From the NCBI RefSeq assembly GCF_029892605.1, contig NZ_JARXWF010000002.1, positions 248,001 through 312,000 of the forward strand: a stretch of DNA of 64,000 nucleotides, given 5' to 3'. The DNA comes from Parabacteroides sp. PM6-13. GTDB lineage: Bacteria > Bacteroidota > Bacteroidia > Bacteroidales > Tannerellaceae. Under the pieces are notes generated by a model. The model saw only the letters and a program-made list of their open reading frames with translations, ran no database searches and was not told the origin of the DNA. This document shows, one piece after another, positions 1-10,175 of this stretch. The translations under genes and the position numbers were made by a program. Within the stretch, counting starts at the first letter, position 1. Every line of letters begins with the position of its first letter.

Positions 1-992
1 CCCTGCCGACGCCGGAAGGCTTCTCATTCAACCTGGAGACAATCAACCGTCTATTGCCCTCCGCCTTTACCATTGCCATGCTGGGAGCGATCGAATCGCT
101 GCTCTCGGCCACCGTAGCGGATGGGGTGACCGGCGACAAACATAATTCCAACACGGAACTGATTGCCCAGGGTGCTGCCAATATCGTGGTGCCCTTGTTT
201 GGCGGGATCCCCGTTACCGGAGCCATCGCGCGCACGATGACCAATATCAATAATGGCGGTCGCACGCCTGTGGCCGGCATTATCCACGCGGTGGTCTTGT
301 TGTTGATCCTCTTGTTTCTCGGCCCGTTGACAAAACATATCCCCATGGCCTGCCTGGCGGGGGTACTGATCATTGTCTCCTATAATATGAGTGAGTGGCG
401 CACCTTCCGTTCGCTGATGAAGAACCCGAAAGGCGACGTGGCGGTACTATTGGTCACCTTCTTCCTGACCGTGATATTCGACCTGACGATCGCGATCGAG
501 ATTGGATTGTTGATTGCCATGTTTATCTTTATGACACGCGTGACGGAAACGACAAAAATCTCTGTCACCACTGACCAGATCGACCTCTCGGAAGGCAGCG
601 AAGTGGCGGTGGAAGAGGAGACACTAGTTCTGCCGCAAGGCGTTGAAGTGTATGAGATCGACGGTCCGTTCTTCTTTGGTATAGCCAATAAGTTCGAGAG
701 TGTGATGCAGCGTGTGGGCGACAAGCCGCAGGTGCGTATCTTCCGTATGCGTAAGGTACCCTTTATGGACTCCACGGGGCTGCATAACCTGGAGAGCTTG
801 TTACGCCTCTCCCAAGCGGAAGAGATTCAACTGATCCTGTCAGGGGTAAACGATACGGTACGCAACCTATTGATCAAATCCGGTTTTGCCGAGAAGATAG
901 GCAAAGAGAATATCTGCAGCAATATCAATGAGGCAGTTCTCAAAGCCGGAGAACGGGTCGTTTCAAGCGGAGACACTCACGTCGAAGCCTAA
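1..992 (+). CDS. SulP family anion permease, C-terminal part (5' end outside window)
   Basis: The frame is open from base 3 to a TAA at 990-992, so about 329 residues of a longer inner-membrane SulP/SLC26-type transporter are visible. The first half has several hydrophobic segments (for example VLLLILLFLGPL, MACLAGVLIIVSY, VAVLLVTFFLTVIF and IEIGLLIAMFIFM). The last ~130 residues form a STAS domain, with the characteristic VPFMDSTGLHNL stretch that places a Ser/Thr in the anti-sigma-antagonist fold. SulP proteins move sulfate, bicarbonate or other anions by proton or sodium symport; the substrate cannot be told from this fragment. The 3' end overlaps the convergent radical SAM gene by 30 bp. 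Confidence 0.93.
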   Translation, partial: LPTPEGFSFNLETINRLLPSAFTIAMLGAIESLLSATVADGVTGDKHNSNTELIAQGAANIVVPLFGGIPVTGAIARTMTNINNGGRTPVAGIIHAVVLLLILLFLGPLTKHIPMACLAGVLIIVSYNMSEWRTFRSLMKNPKGDVAVLLVTFFLTVIFDLTIAIEIGLLIAMFIFMTRVTETTKISVTTDQIDLSEGSEVAVEEETLVLPQGVEVYEIDGPFFFGIANKFESVMQRVGDKPQVRIFRMRKVPFMDSTGLHNLESLLRLSQAEEIQLILSGVNDTVRNLLIKSGFAEKIGKENICSNINEAVLKAGERVVSSGDTHVEA

Positions 993-1742
993 CCGGCGCG
1001 CCCGGTCGGCAATCGCTTCCAGATCCTCTTTCGAGACCTTTCTTAAGCCTTTCACAGGAGTTTCCCGGTCGATGGTGTAGATCATCACCTGCCGGGGATC
1101 GATCTGTTGCAGGGCTTCGAGCCAGCCTGCGATCTCCTCTTCAGTGGTATTATCGATGGACTCTCCGTTGTGTTCGCCCCGGATAAACATCGTTTGAATA
1201 ATCAGATTCCCACGGAAACGCTTCAGGTGTTCCAACAGCCAGGCAAAGGTAAAAGAGGGCGCATTAGGCACATCCAACTGGCGGATGCGGCTGTCGAGGA
1301 CAGAGTCGAACTTCAGAATGTTATCTTCGATCTTATTCAATGCTTCGAACACATCCGGGCGGTCGATCATCGTGGCGTTGGAGAGAACAGCGATCTTCGC
1401 CTTCCCGCAATAGGCATTGCGCAAAGCGATCGTATCGTCGATGATCGCGCCGAATTCAGGATGCACCGTCGGCTCCCCATTCCCCGCAAAGGTGATCACA
1501 TCCGGGCAAACGCCTTCTATTTGCATCTGTAATAGTTTCTTCTCCAAGGCCTCACGCACAGCTTCGCGCGTTGGCATCTTCGAACGTGTTCGGCGCTCTT
1601 CATTCAAGCCGCATTCGCAATAGATACAATTGAAGGAACATAACTTCCCATCCGCGGGCAATAGATTAACCCCGAGGGAAACACCCAGCCGACGGCTGTG
1701 TATCGGTCCAAAGACAGGACTATCAAAAAGGATCGTAGACAT
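963..1742 (-). CDS. radical SAM protein (COG0731-like)
   Basis: A 259-residue protein with the radical SAM cluster motif CxxxCxxC at Cys35, Cys39 and Cys42, followed by a fourth Cys (CECG). The GNGEPT stretch further on is the SAM-contacting glycine-rich motif of the family. The protein is compact with no extra C-terminal Fe-S domain. It resembles the single-domain radical SAM Fe-S oxidoreductases grouped as COG0731, whose substrates are mostly unknown; some relatives make wyosine in archaea, which is not expected here. ATG start at 1742. A near-consensus -7 box (TACCTTTA) lies at 1793-1800 on the same strand. Its tail overlaps the SulP gene. Confidence 0.85.
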   Translation of the reverse strand: MSTILFDSPVFGPIHSRRLGVSLGVNLLPADGKLCSFNCIYCECGLNEERRTRSKMPTREAVREALEKKLLQMQIEGVCPDVITFAGNGEPTVHPEFGAIIDDTIALRNAYCGKAKIAVLSNATMIDRPDVFEALNKIEDNILKFDSVLDSRIRQLDVPNAPSFTFAWLLEHLKRFRGNLIIQTMFIRGEHNGESIDNTTEEEIAGWLEALQQIDPRQVMIYTIDRETPVKGLRKVSKEDLEAIADRARRLGFDVSVSA

Positions 1743-1853
1743 ATCGTTTAATTATGACGCTTTTACGCTACTATTTCAAACAAAGTAGCTGCTAAAGGTA
1801 CAAAACTCTGTGCAAAGTTCATTAGTTTTTTGTTTCTTTGCATCAAATCTATA

Positions 1854-2621
1854 ATGGATATGGAAAATGAACAGATGATTCTCCGCACAGAGGATCTGGT
1901 AAAGAAATATCGGACAAGAACGGTGGTAAATCATGTTTCCATTAATGTGAAACAGGGTGAGATTGTTGGTCTGCTGGGTCCCAATGGAGCCGGTAAGACG
2001 ACAACGTTTTATATGACAGTTGGGCTGGTAACACCCAATGAAGGGAAGATATTCCTGAACGATATGGAGATCACCAAGTTCCCGGTCTATAAACGTGCCC
2101 GTAACGGGATCGGTTACCTGGCACAGGAGGCTTCTATTTTCCGTAAGATGACGGTGGAAGACAATATCCGCTCGGTATTGGAGATGACCGACAAACCGCT
2201 GGACTACCAGAAAGACAAACTGGAAAGCCTGATTGCCGAATTTGGGCTGCATAAAGTACGGCGTAACCTGGGCGACCAGCTATCGGGAGGTGAGCGTCGT
2301 CGCGCGGAGATTGCCCGTTGCTTGGCCATCGACCCGAAATTCATTATGCTCGACGAACCGTTTGCCGGTGTCGACCCCATTGCCGTGCAGGATATTCAAA
2401 TGATTGTGGCACAGTTGAAGCATAAGAACATCGGTATCCTGATTACCGACCACAACGTATACGAGACACTGAGCATTTGTGATCGTGCCTATCTGTTGTT
2501 TGAAGGAAAGGTTCTATTCCAGGGATCGGCCGAACAACTGGCCGAGAATGAAATCGTTCGTGAGAAATACCTGGGTAAGGACTTCGTCTTACGGAAAAAA
2601 GAGTTCGAGAAAGAGGGCTAA
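1854..2621 (+). CDS. lptB: LPS export ABC transporter ATP-binding protein LptB
   Basis: About 255 residues. Walker A is [10 protein letters not shown], the ABC signature is [12 protein letters not shown], and Walker B is [13 protein letters not shown], followed by a switch-region His (TDHNV). LptB is the cytoplasmic ATPase of the LptBFGC complex that extracts lipopolysaccharide from the inner membrane for transport to the surface. The frame is open to a TTG at 1830, but a sequence close to the Bacteroidetes -7 box (TTTCTTTG) covers 1833-1840. The first practical start is therefore ATG 1854 or ATG 1860, giving a very short leader. It converges on lpxA with a 4-bp overlap, fitting a lipid A/LPS neighbourhood. 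Confidence 0.93.
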   Translation: MDMENEQMILRTEDLVKKYRTRTVVNHVSINVKQGEIVGLLGPNGAGKTTTFYMTVGLVTPNEGKIFLNDMEITKFPVYKRARNGIGYLAQEASIFRKMTVEDNIRSVLEMTDKPLDYQKDKLESLIAEFGLHKVRRNLGDQLSGGERRRAEIARCLAIDPKFIMLDEPFAGVDPIAVQDIQMIVAQLKHKNIGILITDHNVYETLSICDRAYLLFEGKVLFQGSAEQLAENEIVREKYLGKDFVLRKKEFEKEG

Positions 2622-3400
2622 TCAATAGACCCTCTTACGATACCTCTCTCTGAAGATTTAATAAAATTGAGTATCAGGTCGCGCTCTACGCCCGGCTCAT
2701 ACTCTGTTTCTATGCTATGGATAGCTTGTGTGTTATTGAGCCCGCGTGTGTACAGCGTGCGGTAGATATCCTGGATAAGAAACACCTGATCGTTGGTGAA
2801 TCCGCGCCGACGCAATCCAACAATATTAATGCCGCAATACACGATCGGGTCGCGACCGATCAAGGTGTACGGAGGAATATCTTTCCCTACGCGTGAGCCA
2901 CCCTGAATCATCACGTGCGATGAGATGCGGGTGAATTGGTGTACCAGGGTTCCGCCGCTTATGATGGCGTAATCGTCTACTTCTACTTCACCGGCCAGCT
3001 GGGTCGCGTTGCCAATGATGATATGATCTTTCAGAATACAGTCGTGAGCAATATGCGAATAGGCCATAATCAGACAGTGGCTTCCGACAACGGTTTTCTC
3101 TTTGGCTTTTGTTCCGCGGTTGATCGTTACACATTCGCGAATGGTGGTGTGATCGCCAATCTCTACGGTCGTCTTCTCTCCTACAAACTTCAAATCCTGC
3201 GGAATACCGCCGATAACGGCTCCGGGGAATATAGAACAATGACTTCCGATACGCGATCCGTCTAAGATGGTAGCATGTGGGTAAATACGGCAATTATCGC
3301 CGATCACAACATCTTTCTCAATAACAGCGAAAGGATCGATAGTTACATTCTCCCCAATCTTCGCTTCGGGATGAACAACAGCTAAAGGTGAAATACTCAT
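2618..3400 (-). CDS. lpxA: UDP-N-acetylglucosamine O-acyltransferase LpxA
   Basis: A 260-residue left-handed beta-helix acyltransferase with hexapeptide repeats (for example [13 protein letters not shown] and [13 protein letters not shown]) through the first ~190 residues and a helical C-terminus. The conserved active-site region HDCILKD (catalytic His of the LpxA family) is present. LpxA transfers a 3-hydroxyacyl chain from ACP to O3 of UDP-GlcNAc, the first step of lipid A synthesis in the cytoplasm. It is the last gene of lpxD-lpxC/fabZ-lpxA, with a 10-bp gap after lpxC/fabZ, and its stop overlaps the convergent lptB end. Confidence 0.95.
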   Translation of the reverse strand: MSISPLAVVHPEAKIGENVTIDPFAVIEKDVVIGDNCRIYPHATILDGSRIGSHCSIFPGAVIGGIPQDLKFVGEKTTVEIGDHTTIRECVTINRGTKAKEKTVVGSHCLIMAYSHIAHDCILKDHIIIGNATQLAGEVEVDDYAIISGGTLVHQFTRISSHVMIQGGSRVGKDIPPYTLIGRDPIVYCGINIVGLRRRGFTNDQVFLIQDIYRTLYTRGLNNTQAIHSIETEYEPGVERDLILNFIKSSERGIVRGSID

Positions 3401-3410
3401 ATCTGTATTA

Positions 3411-4796
3411 TTATTTATTTTTTATTATTTGCGCCATAAATTCCGCTTCGCTCACCAGCTTCTCGCCCACGAAGGCATAGCCCTTCATCGTAGATATGCC
3501 ACGGCGGATGGGGCTCATCATCTCCAGGCGGAGCACAAGGGTATCACCCGGCACCACCTTCTGGCGGAACTTCACATTATCTATTTTCATAAAGTAAGTG
3601 GAATAGCGTTCCGGCTCTTCAATAGAGCTGAGCACCAGCAATCCACCCACCTGTGCCATCGCTTCGACCTGCAATACCCCCGGCATAACCGGCTCTTGCG
3701 GGAAATGCCCGGTGAAGAAAGGCTCATTCGTCGTGATGTTTTTAACCCCCACGATATGGCGGCTACCTACTTCGATGATCTTATCGACCAACAGGAAAGG
3801 ATAACGATGCGGCAACAGTTCACGGATACGGTTAATATCCATAATAGGCGTTGTATTCGGATCGTAGACCGGTGCCTGCACATCATTCAATTTGATCTCT
3901 TTGCGGATCATACGCGCCATCTGGTTGTTGATCTTATGCCCCGGGCGTGTCGCGATGATACGTCCGCGGATAGGCTTACCGATCAGGGCGATATCGCCGA
4001 TCACGTCGATCAACTTATGGCGAGCCGGTTCGTTAACAAACACAAGGGGTTTGTTATTGATATAGCCCATCTCCTGCACATTCTTATGCGGAAGCCCCAT
4101 CATATCGGCCAGTTGATCCAGGGATTGCTGCGGGATTTTCTGATCGTAGATAACGATGGCGTTATCCAGGTCGCCCCCTTTGATCAGGTTGTTCTGCAAC
4201 AAAGCCTCCACTTCGCGCACAAAAACAAAGGTACGTGAGGCGGCCATCTCTTTCGGGAATTCGCTCAGGTCGTCCAGGGTCGCATATTGATTGGATAATA
4301 TGGGGGAGTCGAATGAGATAAGTACATTCAGACTGAATTTATCATCGGGAAGAATAACCAATGAAGAGCCTGTCTTCTCGTCGACAACCTCTATCTTATG
4401 CTTGACAATATAATAGTCTTTCGGAGCTTCCTGCTCTTTGACGCCCACCTTTTCGATCGCTTCCGTGAAGAAGATGGAGCTACCATCCAGAATTGGGAAC
4501 TCCGGCGCGTTCACTTCGATCAGGCAATTATCGATTTCGGCCGCGTATAAGGCTGCCATGGCATGCTCTATGGTGCTTATCTGCACATTGTTTTTCGCAA
4601 TAACAGTACCACGCTGTGTGTTTACAACATTTTCGGCAAGGGCGTCAACAACGGGCTGACCTTCCAGATCGACACGTTTGATCTTATATCCGTGGTTCTC
4701 CGGTGCAGGATGGAAAGTGATCTGAATATCCAAGCCTGAGTGCAGTCCTTTGCCTGCTAAAGAGAAACTATTCGCAAGCGTCTTTTGTTTTTGCAT
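3411..4796 (-). CDS. lpxC/fabZ: bifunctional UDP-3-O-acyl-GlcNAc deacetylase / 3-hydroxyacyl-ACP dehydratase (LpxC-FabZ fusion)
   Basis: A 461-residue fusion. Residues 1 to ~300 are LpxC: the STIEHAMAALYAAEIDN stretch holds the catalytic Glu and first zinc His, and HKLIDVIGDIAL holds further zinc ligands. Residues ~310-461 are FabZ: LLPHRYPFLLVDKI, then FFTGHFPQEPVMPGV with the catalytic His, then LQVEAMAQ with the catalytic Glu. LpxC performs the committed step of lipid A synthesis and FabZ the dehydration step of fatty acid elongation. Both use the 3-hydroxyacyl-ACP pool, so the fusion couples their levels. This fusion is known in Bacteroidetes. It sits 7 bp after lpxD and 10 bp before lpxA, an obvious operon. 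Confidence 0.96.
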   Translation of the reverse strand: MQKQKTLANSFSLAGKGLHSGLDIQITFHPAPENHGYKIKRVDLEGQPVVDALAENVVNTQRGTVIAKNNVQISTIEHAMAALYAAEIDNCLIEVNAPEFPILDGSSIFFTEAIEKVGVKEQEAPKDYYIVKHKIEVVDEKTGSSLVILPDDKFSLNVLISFDSPILSNQYATLDDLSEFPKEMAASRTFVFVREVEALLQNNLIKGGDLDNAIVIYDQKIPQQSLDQLADMMGLPHKNVQEMGYINNKPLVFVNEPARHKLIDVIGDIALIGKPIRGRIIATRPGHKINNQMARMIRKEIKLNDVQAPVYDPNTTPIMDINRIRELLPHRYPFLLVDKIIEVGSRHIVGVKNITTNEPFFTGHFPQEPVMPGVLQVEAMAQVGGLLVLSSIEEPERYSTYFMKIDNVKFRQKVVPGDTLVLRLEMMSPIRRGISTMKGYAFVGEKLVSEAEFMAQIIKNK

Positions 4797-4803
4797 ATAC
4801 TTA

Positions 4804-5847
4804 TTATTGATTGTTTAGTTTTTCTTTGAGTTGTTCTATCTCGCGCTGCATATCCCCTAAGGATTTATAAATATCCGGCAGGCGGCGCATCACAGCGCTC
4901 GATTTGAAAAAGGTCTTTACCTCCATGGCGGGCGAACCCATCAGGTTTGATCCCGCTTTCAGGTTGCTGATAACTCCGGACTGAGCCCCCAGACTGACAT
5001 TGTCGCCAATCGTTATATGCCCGCCCAGACCTACCTGTCCGCCAAACACACAGTGTTTGCCTACCTTGGTAGAACCGGCAATACCCACCTGTGATGCCAT
5101 CACCGTGTTTTCGCCTATCTCTACATTATGGGCAATCTGGATCAGGTTATCCAGTTTCACTCCTTTGCGGATAACGGTCGAGCCCATCACCGCACGGTCG
5201 ATAGCCGTATTAGCTCCGATCTCCACATCCTCTTCCAAAACGACATTCCCCACCTGAGGGATCTTATTGTAGCTCTCCCCGTCGGGAGCGAAGCCAAAAC
5301 CGTCGGAACCGATCACGGCTCCGGAGTGTATAATGCAACGATCGCCTATGCGGCAGTCGGCATACACCGACACATGCGGGTAGACGATACAGTTGTCTCC
5401 TACCGTCACGTTGTCACCGATATAGGCAAACGGATATATTTTGCTGCCGGCACCGATCTTTGCTCCTTCTCCGATATAAGCAAAACTGCCCACATAGCAA
5501 TCTTCGCCCAAGGAGGCTGACGCGGCAATAGAAGCGTTCGCATCCACTCCTATCTTCTTAGGCTTGGCCTGTTCGACCATAGTCAAGAGCATGGCCAAGG
5601 AGGCATATGCATTGGCCACCCTTACCCGGGTCGCTTTTATCGGTTTCTCAGGCACAAAATCCTGGTTGACAAGGACGATGCTGGCCTCTGTCTCATAAAT
5701 GTAATGTGCGTATTTGGGGTTGGCCAGAAAGGTAATCGAACCGGAACGGGCTTCTTCAATCTTTGAGAATGTACACACTTTTACTTCCGGATCACCTTCC
5801 ACTGTACCTTTTAAAAAAGCAGCGATTTGTTGAGCAGTAAACTCCAT
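4804..5847 (-). CDS. lpxD: UDP-3-O-(3-hydroxyacyl)glucosamine N-acyltransferase LpxD
   Basis: About 347 residues. An N-terminal LpxD domain ([21 protein letters not shown]) is followed by a long hexapeptide-repeat beta-helix ([19 protein letters not shown] and onwards) with the conserved HNVEIGENT catalytic His region, and a C-terminal helix ([13 protein letters not shown]). LpxD adds the second 3-hydroxyacyl chain, N-linked, to the LpxC product. ATG 5847 (MEFTAQQ) is preferred over TTG 5856, because the TTG lies inside a perfect -7 promoter box. The mRNA leader would be only a few bases. First gene of lpxD-lpxC/fabZ-lpxA. Confidence 0.94.
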   Translation of the reverse strand: MEFTAQQIAAFLKGTVEGDPEVKVCTFSKIEEARSGSITFLANPKYAHYIYETEASIVLVNQDFVPEKPIKATRVRVANAYASLAMLLTMVEQAKPKKIGVDANASIAASASLGEDCYVGSFAYIGEGAKIGAGSKIYPFAYIGDNVTVGDNCIVYPHVSVYADCRIGDRCIIHSGAVIGSDGFGFAPDGESYNKIPQVGNVVLEEDVEIGANTAIDRAVMGSTVIRKGVKLDNLIQIAHNVEIGENTVMASQVGIAGSTKVGKHCVFGGQVGLGGHITIGDNVSLGAQSGVISNLKAGSNLMGSPAMEVKTFFKSSAVMRRLPDIYKSLGDMQREIEQLKEKLNNQ

Positions 5848-5853
5848 TGCTGT

Positions 5854-5861
5854 CAAATATA
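5854..5861 (-). promoter_or_regulatory. -7 promoter box before lpxD
   Basis: TATATTTG on the minus strand matches the Bacteroidetes -7 consensus TAnnTTTG. Transcription would begin about 4 nt after it, near 5850, only ~3 nt before the lpxD ATG. No clear -33 TTTG was assigned, so confidence is moderate. Confidence 0.45.
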
Positions 5862-5935
5862 TTAATTACACTCTAATTTTACGAACTTTTCATTGTAACC
5901 AAAAATGCAAAAATGAGAAAAATTCCCCGTATCGC

Positions 5936-6778
5936 CTATGATTTGCGGAGAATTATTCCTTTATCAAGCAGATATAAGGCCATTTCCTGTTGCACTTCGC
6001 GCGCCGCTTCACGTGCCACCCGCGCAAAATTTTCCGTATGGTCGGCATAGATAATCGCCCGAGAAGAATTCACTAACAAGCCGCATTGGTCGTTCATCCC
6101 GTAGCGGGCCACCTCTTCCAGGCTGCCTCCCTGCGCACCAACACCGGGTACCAACAGGAAATGATCGGGCGCACACTTACGGATATCCAGGAACATCTCG
6201 CCCTGGGTCGCACCCACCACATACATCATCTGCTCGTCTGTCGCCCATTCCTGCGACTTCTTCAATACCTTTTCAAACAGGCGTTCACCATTGGCATCCG
6301 TCATAAACTGGAAATCCTGCGACCCTTTGTTGGAGGTCAGCGCCAGCAATATAACCCAGCTCTCCGGATACACCAAGAAAGGCTTCACACTGTCTTCGCC
6401 CATATAAGGAGCCACCGTAACGGCATCCACCTTGACATGATCGAAGAACGAACGCGCGTACATCTCGGAGGTATTACCAATATCTCCGCGTTTGGCATCC
6501 GCAATAATGAATTGATCGGGATAGTTCTCCCGTATATAGCGCACTGTCTCTTCAAAAGCAAGCATTCCTTTGGTGCCCAGGCTTTCGTAGAAGGCCAGGT
6601 TCGGCTTGTAGGCCACACAGTAGTCGGCCGTCGCGTCAATGATTGCTTTGTTAAACGACAGGATCGGATCTGCTTCCTGCAACAGATGTTGCGGTATTTT
6701 CTTCAGGTCGGTATCCAGACCGACGCACAGAAACGATTGTTTCCGTTGTATGTTTTCGAATAATTGTTGTTTGTTCAT
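5936..6778 (-). CDS. pyrF: orotidine 5'-phosphate decarboxylase (PyrF, class 2 type)
   Basis: About 280 residues. [10 protein letters not shown] near the start, the catalytic lysine motif [10 protein letters not shown], and PGVGAQGGS near the C-terminus are the signatures of the longer 'subfamily 2' OMP decarboxylases. It converts OMP to UMP, the last step of de novo pyrimidine synthesis, in the cytoplasm. ATG 6778 (MNKQQLF) is preferred to the in-frame TTG at 6787. It starts 17 bp after the prfA stop, and the run purM-prfA-pyrF reads as one transcription unit mixing nucleotide synthesis and translation termination. Confidence 0.95.
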   Translation of the reverse strand: MNKQQLFENIQRKQSFLCVGLDTDLKKIPQHLLQEADPILSFNKAIIDATADYCVAYKPNLAFYESLGTKGMLAFEETVRYIRENYPDQFIIADAKRGDIGNTSEMYARSFFDHVKVDAVTVAPYMGEDSVKPFLVYPESWVILLALTSNKGSQDFQFMTDANGERLFEKVLKKSQEWATDEQMMYVVGATQGEMFLDIRKCAPDHFLLVPGVGAQGGSLEEVARYGMNDQCGLLVNSSRAIIYADHTENFARVAREAAREVQQEMALYLLDKGIILRKS

Positions 6779-6795
6779 AATAACCAATGAGCTTT

Positions 6796-7881
6796 TTAAA
6801 GTTCAGATTCTTTCATTCTCTCCGCATTTTCCGCTACGATCAGGTGATCGATACAATCCTGTATGTCACCATCCATAAATGCCGAAAGATTATAAATCGT
6901 ATAGTTGATACGATGATCCGTAATACGTCCCTGCGGATAGTTGTAGGTACGGATCTTCGCCGAACGGTCACCGGTCGATACCATCGTTTTTCTTTTCGAT
7001 GAAATGGCCGACAGATGTTCCTGCATTTTCATATCATAGAGACGGGTACGAAGCATCTGCAACGCCATCTCTTTGTTGGCCAGCTGCGAACGCGACACCT
7101 GGCATTGGATCTGTATCCCGGTAGGCTTGTGATAAAGCTGCACTTTCGTTTCCACCTTGTTTACGTTCTGTCCGCCAGCCCCACTGGAACGAGCGGTTTG
7201 AAACTCCAGGTCGGCGGGATTGATCTCCACATCCACCTCTTCCGCTTCGGGAAGAACGGCTACCGATGCGGCCGATGTGTGTACCCTTCCTTGTGTTTCC
7301 GTCGCCGGAATGCGTTGCACCCGGTGTACGCCACTCTCATATTTAAGCGTTCCGTACACATTATCACCGCTTACATTGAGGATGATTTCTTTGAAACCAC
7401 CCGATGAGCCTTCGCTGCTGCTGGTCACCTCCGTTTTCCAGCCTTTCGATTCGCAATATTTCAGATACATCCGGAACAGATCGCCGGCAAAGATCGCCGC
7501 TTCATCGCCACCGGTTCCTCCGCGTATTTCCAGAATCGCGTTCTTGCCATCTTCCGGATCGGCCGGGATCAAAAGCAATTTGATCTCCTCCTCCAGCTCC
7601 GGAATGCGCCGGGTACAGTTTTCCAGTTCCTCCTTGGCCATCTCGCGCAATTCGGGATCCTGCTCGCTGTCCAATAGCTGCCGGGCCTCTTCCACGCCAT
7701 TCAGGTTGCGGATATATTCTGCTCTTGCCTGGATGATCTTCTCTAGATCGTGATATTCCTTATTCAGCTTGACATACCGTTTCATGTCGGCAATCACTGC
7801 CGGGTCAGTAATCAATGTACTTACCTCTTCGAAACGGCTTACCAGTCCGTCTAATCTTTGTAATAAACTGTTATCAGCCAT
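6796..7881 (-). CDS. prfA: peptide chain release factor 1
   Basis: A 361-residue class I release factor. The codon-recognition tripeptide is PAT (residues ~192-194, IPATETQGR), which marks RF1 (UAA/UAG) and not RF2 (SPF). The GGQ motif at ~236-238 ([11 protein letters not shown]) is the peptidyl-tRNA hydrolysis loop. The full-length N-terminal helical domain is present. It lies between purM (10-bp gap) and pyrF (17-bp gap). ATG at 7881. Confidence 0.97.
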   Translation of the reverse strand: MADNSLLQRLDGLVSRFEEVSTLITDPAVIADMKRYVKLNKEYHDLEKIIQARAEYIRNLNGVEEARQLLDSEQDPELREMAKEELENCTRRIPELEEEIKLLLIPADPEDGKNAILEIRGGTGGDEAAIFAGDLFRMYLKYCESKGWKTEVTSSSEGSSGGFKEIILNVSGDNVYGTLKYESGVHRVQRIPATETQGRVHTSAASVAVLPEAEEVDVEINPADLEFQTARSSGAGGQNVNKVETKVQLYHKPTGIQIQCQVSRSQLANKEMALQMLRTRLYDMKMQEHLSAISSKRKTMVSTGDRSAKIRTYNYPQGRITDHRINYTIYNLSAFMDGDIQDCIDHLIVAENAERMKESEL

Positions 7882-7891
7882 TTATTCTTTA

Positions 7892-9058
7892 TCAATAAAC
7901 AAAGCGACCCTTTTCGCTTTCAATGATCAGCTCGTTCGCCGGTGCCTCTTCGACATAACCTACGATTTGCGCCTCAATACCGAATTGACGGGCTATATCG
8001 ATCACCTCCCCGGCATGTTCTTCGGAAAGATAGATCTCCATGCGGTGTCCCATATTGAATACCTTGTACATCTCATCCCAGCTTGTCGCGCTCTGCTCCT
8101 GAATGATACGGAACAGCGGTGGGATGGGGAAAAGGTTGTTCTTCACCACCCGTTTGTTTTGTACAAAATGCATCACCTTCGTCTGAGCCCCGCCCGAACA
8201 ATGCACCATCCCGTGAATCTCAGGACGTAGTTTGTCGAGCAACTGTTTGATTACCGGGGCATAGGTACGGGTCGGCGACAACACCATCTTGCCGGCTGTC
8301 ATGCCTATCTCCTCGATCATATCGGTCAACTTCAGGTTGCCTGAATAAACCAGATCGTCGGGAGTTGCATTATCATAACTTTCCGGGTATTTCTGCGTCA
8401 GGTACTTGGCAAACACATCATGGCGTGCCGATGTAAGCCCGTTGCTTCCCATACCGCTATTGTATTCTTTTTCGTAGGTCGCCTTTCCGTAGGAGGCCAG
8501 TCCGACAATCACATCACCGCCTTGAATACGGGCATTGTCGATCACATCGGCTCTTTTCATACGGCAGGTCACCGTACTGTCGACGATGATGGTACGCACC
8601 AGGTCGCCCACATCGGCCGTTTCCCCGCCGGTAGGATAACATCCGAAGCCCAATTCGCGCAGTTCCGCCAATAGTTCGTCGGTGCCGTTGATAATCTCCG
8701 CGATCACCTCGCCGGTGATCAGGTGTTTGTTGCGACCAATCGTAGATGAGACCAGGATATTATCCGTTGCCCCCACGCAAAGCAGGTCATCGATATTCAT
8801 AATGAGTGCGTCCTGCGCAATGCCTTTCCATACCGAGAGATCACCTGTCTCTTTCCAATACATATAAGCCAGGGAGGATTTGGTCCCCGCGCCATCCGCA
8901 TGCATGATATTGCAATAATCAGGATCACCGCCCAATATATCAGGGATAATCTTACAGAAAGCGAAAGGGAACAATCCCTTGTCGATATTCTTTATCGCAT
9001 TGTGTACATCTTCTTTGGAAGCGGATACTCCACGTTGATTATAACGTTTGTCACTCAT
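7892..9058 (-). CDS. purM: phosphoribosylformylglycinamidine cyclo-ligase (AIR synthase)
   Basis: A 388-residue PurM-type enzyme. The N-terminal half has the ATP/Mg-binding ADGAGTKSSLAY stretch and GIAQDALIMNIDDLLCVGA, corresponding to the conserved D-G-G-T-K and D-D-x-x-x-x-G-A elements of the family. The middle has the SYGKATYEKEYNSGMGSNGL loop. The C-terminal domain has HCSGGAQTK and FNMGHRMEIY. It closes the imidazole ring of AIR in purine synthesis. The protein is longer than E. coli PurM (~345), typical of the Bacteroidetes form. It heads the purM-prfA-pyrF unit behind a good promoter. Confidence 0.92.
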   Translation of the reverse strand: MSDKRYNQRGVSASKEDVHNAIKNIDKGLFPFAFCKIIPDILGGDPDYCNIMHADGAGTKSSLAYMYWKETGDLSVWKGIAQDALIMNIDDLLCVGATDNILVSSTIGRNKHLITGEVIAEIINGTDELLAELRELGFGCYPTGGETADVGDLVRTIIVDSTVTCRMKRADVIDNARIQGGDVIVGLASYGKATYEKEYNSGMGSNGLTSARHDVFAKYLTQKYPESYDNATPDDLVYSGNLKLTDMIEEIGMTAGKMVLSPTRTYAPVIKQLLDKLRPEIHGMVHCSGGAQTKVMHFVQNKRVVKNNLFPIPPLFRIIQEQSATSWDEMYKVFNMGHRMEIYLSEEHAGEVIDIARQFGIEAQIVGYVEEAPANELIIESEKGRFVY

Positions 9059-9078
9059 TACCTTCTGTTTTTGGGTGA

Positions 9079-9109
9079 CAAAGGTAAGTCATTAATTGCT
9101 AATTGACAA
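9079..9109 (-). promoter_or_regulatory. promoter of purM-prfA-pyrF
   Basis: The -7 box TACCTTTG (9079-9086, minus strand) is perfect. A TTG at 9107-9109 lies 20 bp upstream as the -33 element. Predicted transcription start near 9075 gives a ~17-nt leader to purM. Confidence 0.6.
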
Positions 9110-9167
9110 TCGACAGTTGATAATTCTTTGGTTCATACAGCTATAGAGATGGTCATTTTTCCCTCTA

Positions 9168-10085
9168 TCAGCGTAGCTTCAGTACATCTCCTTCGGCCGG
9201 AACATACTCCGGATCCTTTTTATTCATCTTATAAAGGCTCTTTATCTGTATGCCATATTGTTGCGCAATGCTATGCATCGACTCCCCAATCACCACCACA
9301 TGATCGTAATAGGGCTTGTCGGCCTTCTTTTTCTTTTTCTGCAAGTAAACAATATCACCCGGCTGTAACGGGAAATCCTCCGGCACCTCATTGTATTTGC
9401 GTAAGTTTTTCACTTTGAAGTCCAGATCGTATGCGATTTTCTCAAAGCTATCGTTATTCAATGCCTGCACATAGATCAACCCATGTGTCTTATACACGCT
9501 TCGCCGGTGTTTCGGTTCCGATTTAATCTGTTTCTCGATCTCTTTTGCCGAGACCTTCTTGACGCCTTTCCCGCTATCGAAACGATACAATTCATAATCT
9601 TCGATCATCTTGATCAGTTTATTGGCATAGGCTTTATCGGTCGCGTATCCGCATTTCTGCAAGCCCTGTGCCCATGCTTTGTAGTCGGTTATGCGCAGTT
9701 TGAAAAGAGAGGCATAACGCGGACGATCCGCCAGAAAGTGCGAATGGTCTTCGTAAGAATCTTCCACCTTGCGGTATTTGCGGAAACATTCTCCGCGGGC
9801 GTCATCGTCGTGATAAGATCGCTGCCCTTTCCAGTCAGAGTGGCATTTGATACCGAAATGATTATTCGATTCGCGCGCCAGCTTGCTTTGCCCGGCACCC
9901 GACTCCAGGATGCCTTGCGCCAATGTGATGCTGGCGGGAATGGCATATTTACGTTGATGTTCGACCGCCAGGCTACTGTATTTATCAATATATTTTTGAT
10001 AAGACGCGTTTTTGCGTTGAGCAAATGCAGCCGTAGAAATCAACAGTAATAATAGAAAAAGAAACGAACGGTTTTTTATTGTCAT
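9168..10085 (-). CDS. secreted glucosaminidase-domain protein with two LysM repeats
   Basis: About 305 residues. An N-terminal signal peptide (MTIKNRSFLFLLLLLISTAAFAQ) is followed by a glucosaminidase domain at ~30-170 (ITLAQGILESGAGQSKLA; NNHFGIKCH; YEDHSHFL; YAT-DKAYANKLI), and then two LysM-like modules in the C-terminal half (residues ~215-260 and ~270-305). Such proteins cleave peptidoglycan glycan strands in the periplasm during growth or division; LysM binds the glycan. ATG 10085 is chosen because the earlier in-frame TTG (10118) lies inside the -7 promoter box. Confidence 0.9.
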   Translation of the reverse strand: MTIKNRSFLFLLLLLISTAAFAQRKNASYQKYIDKYSSLAVEHQRKYAIPASITLAQGILESGAGQSKLARESNNHFGIKCHSDWKGQRSYHDDDARGECFRKYRKVEDSYEDHSHFLADRPRYASLFKLRITDYKAWAQGLQKCGYATDKAYANKLIKMIEDYELYRFDSGKGVKKVSAKEIEKQIKSEPKHRRSVYKTHGLIYVQALNNDSFEKIAYDLDFKVKNLRKYNEVPEDFPLQPGDIVYLQKKKKKADKPYYDHVVVIGESMHSIAQQYGIQIKSLYKMNKKDPEYVPAEGDVLKLR

Positions 10086-10115
10086 AGCAACTATCTTTCT
10101 GTAAATTAGTTCCTG

Positions 10116-10151
10116 CAAAGATAGGATTATTGAATTTATTCTTTATATTTG
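10116..10151. promoter_or_regulatory. back-to-back -7 boxes for the glucosaminidase gene and cdd
   Basis: TATCTTTG on the minus strand (10116-10123) serves the glucosaminidase gene, and TATATTTG on the plus strand (10144-10151) serves cdd. Both match TAnnTTTG exactly. They give leaders of ~27 nt and ~21 nt. The -33 elements are not clear. Confidence 0.55.
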
Positions 10152-10175
10152 CTCATATAAATAATCCTTATCACC

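Noticed and set aside
3429-4238. 269-codon frame opposite lpxC/fabZ
   Set aside because: It lies fully antisense to a well-supported gene and has no family match; a shadow frame.
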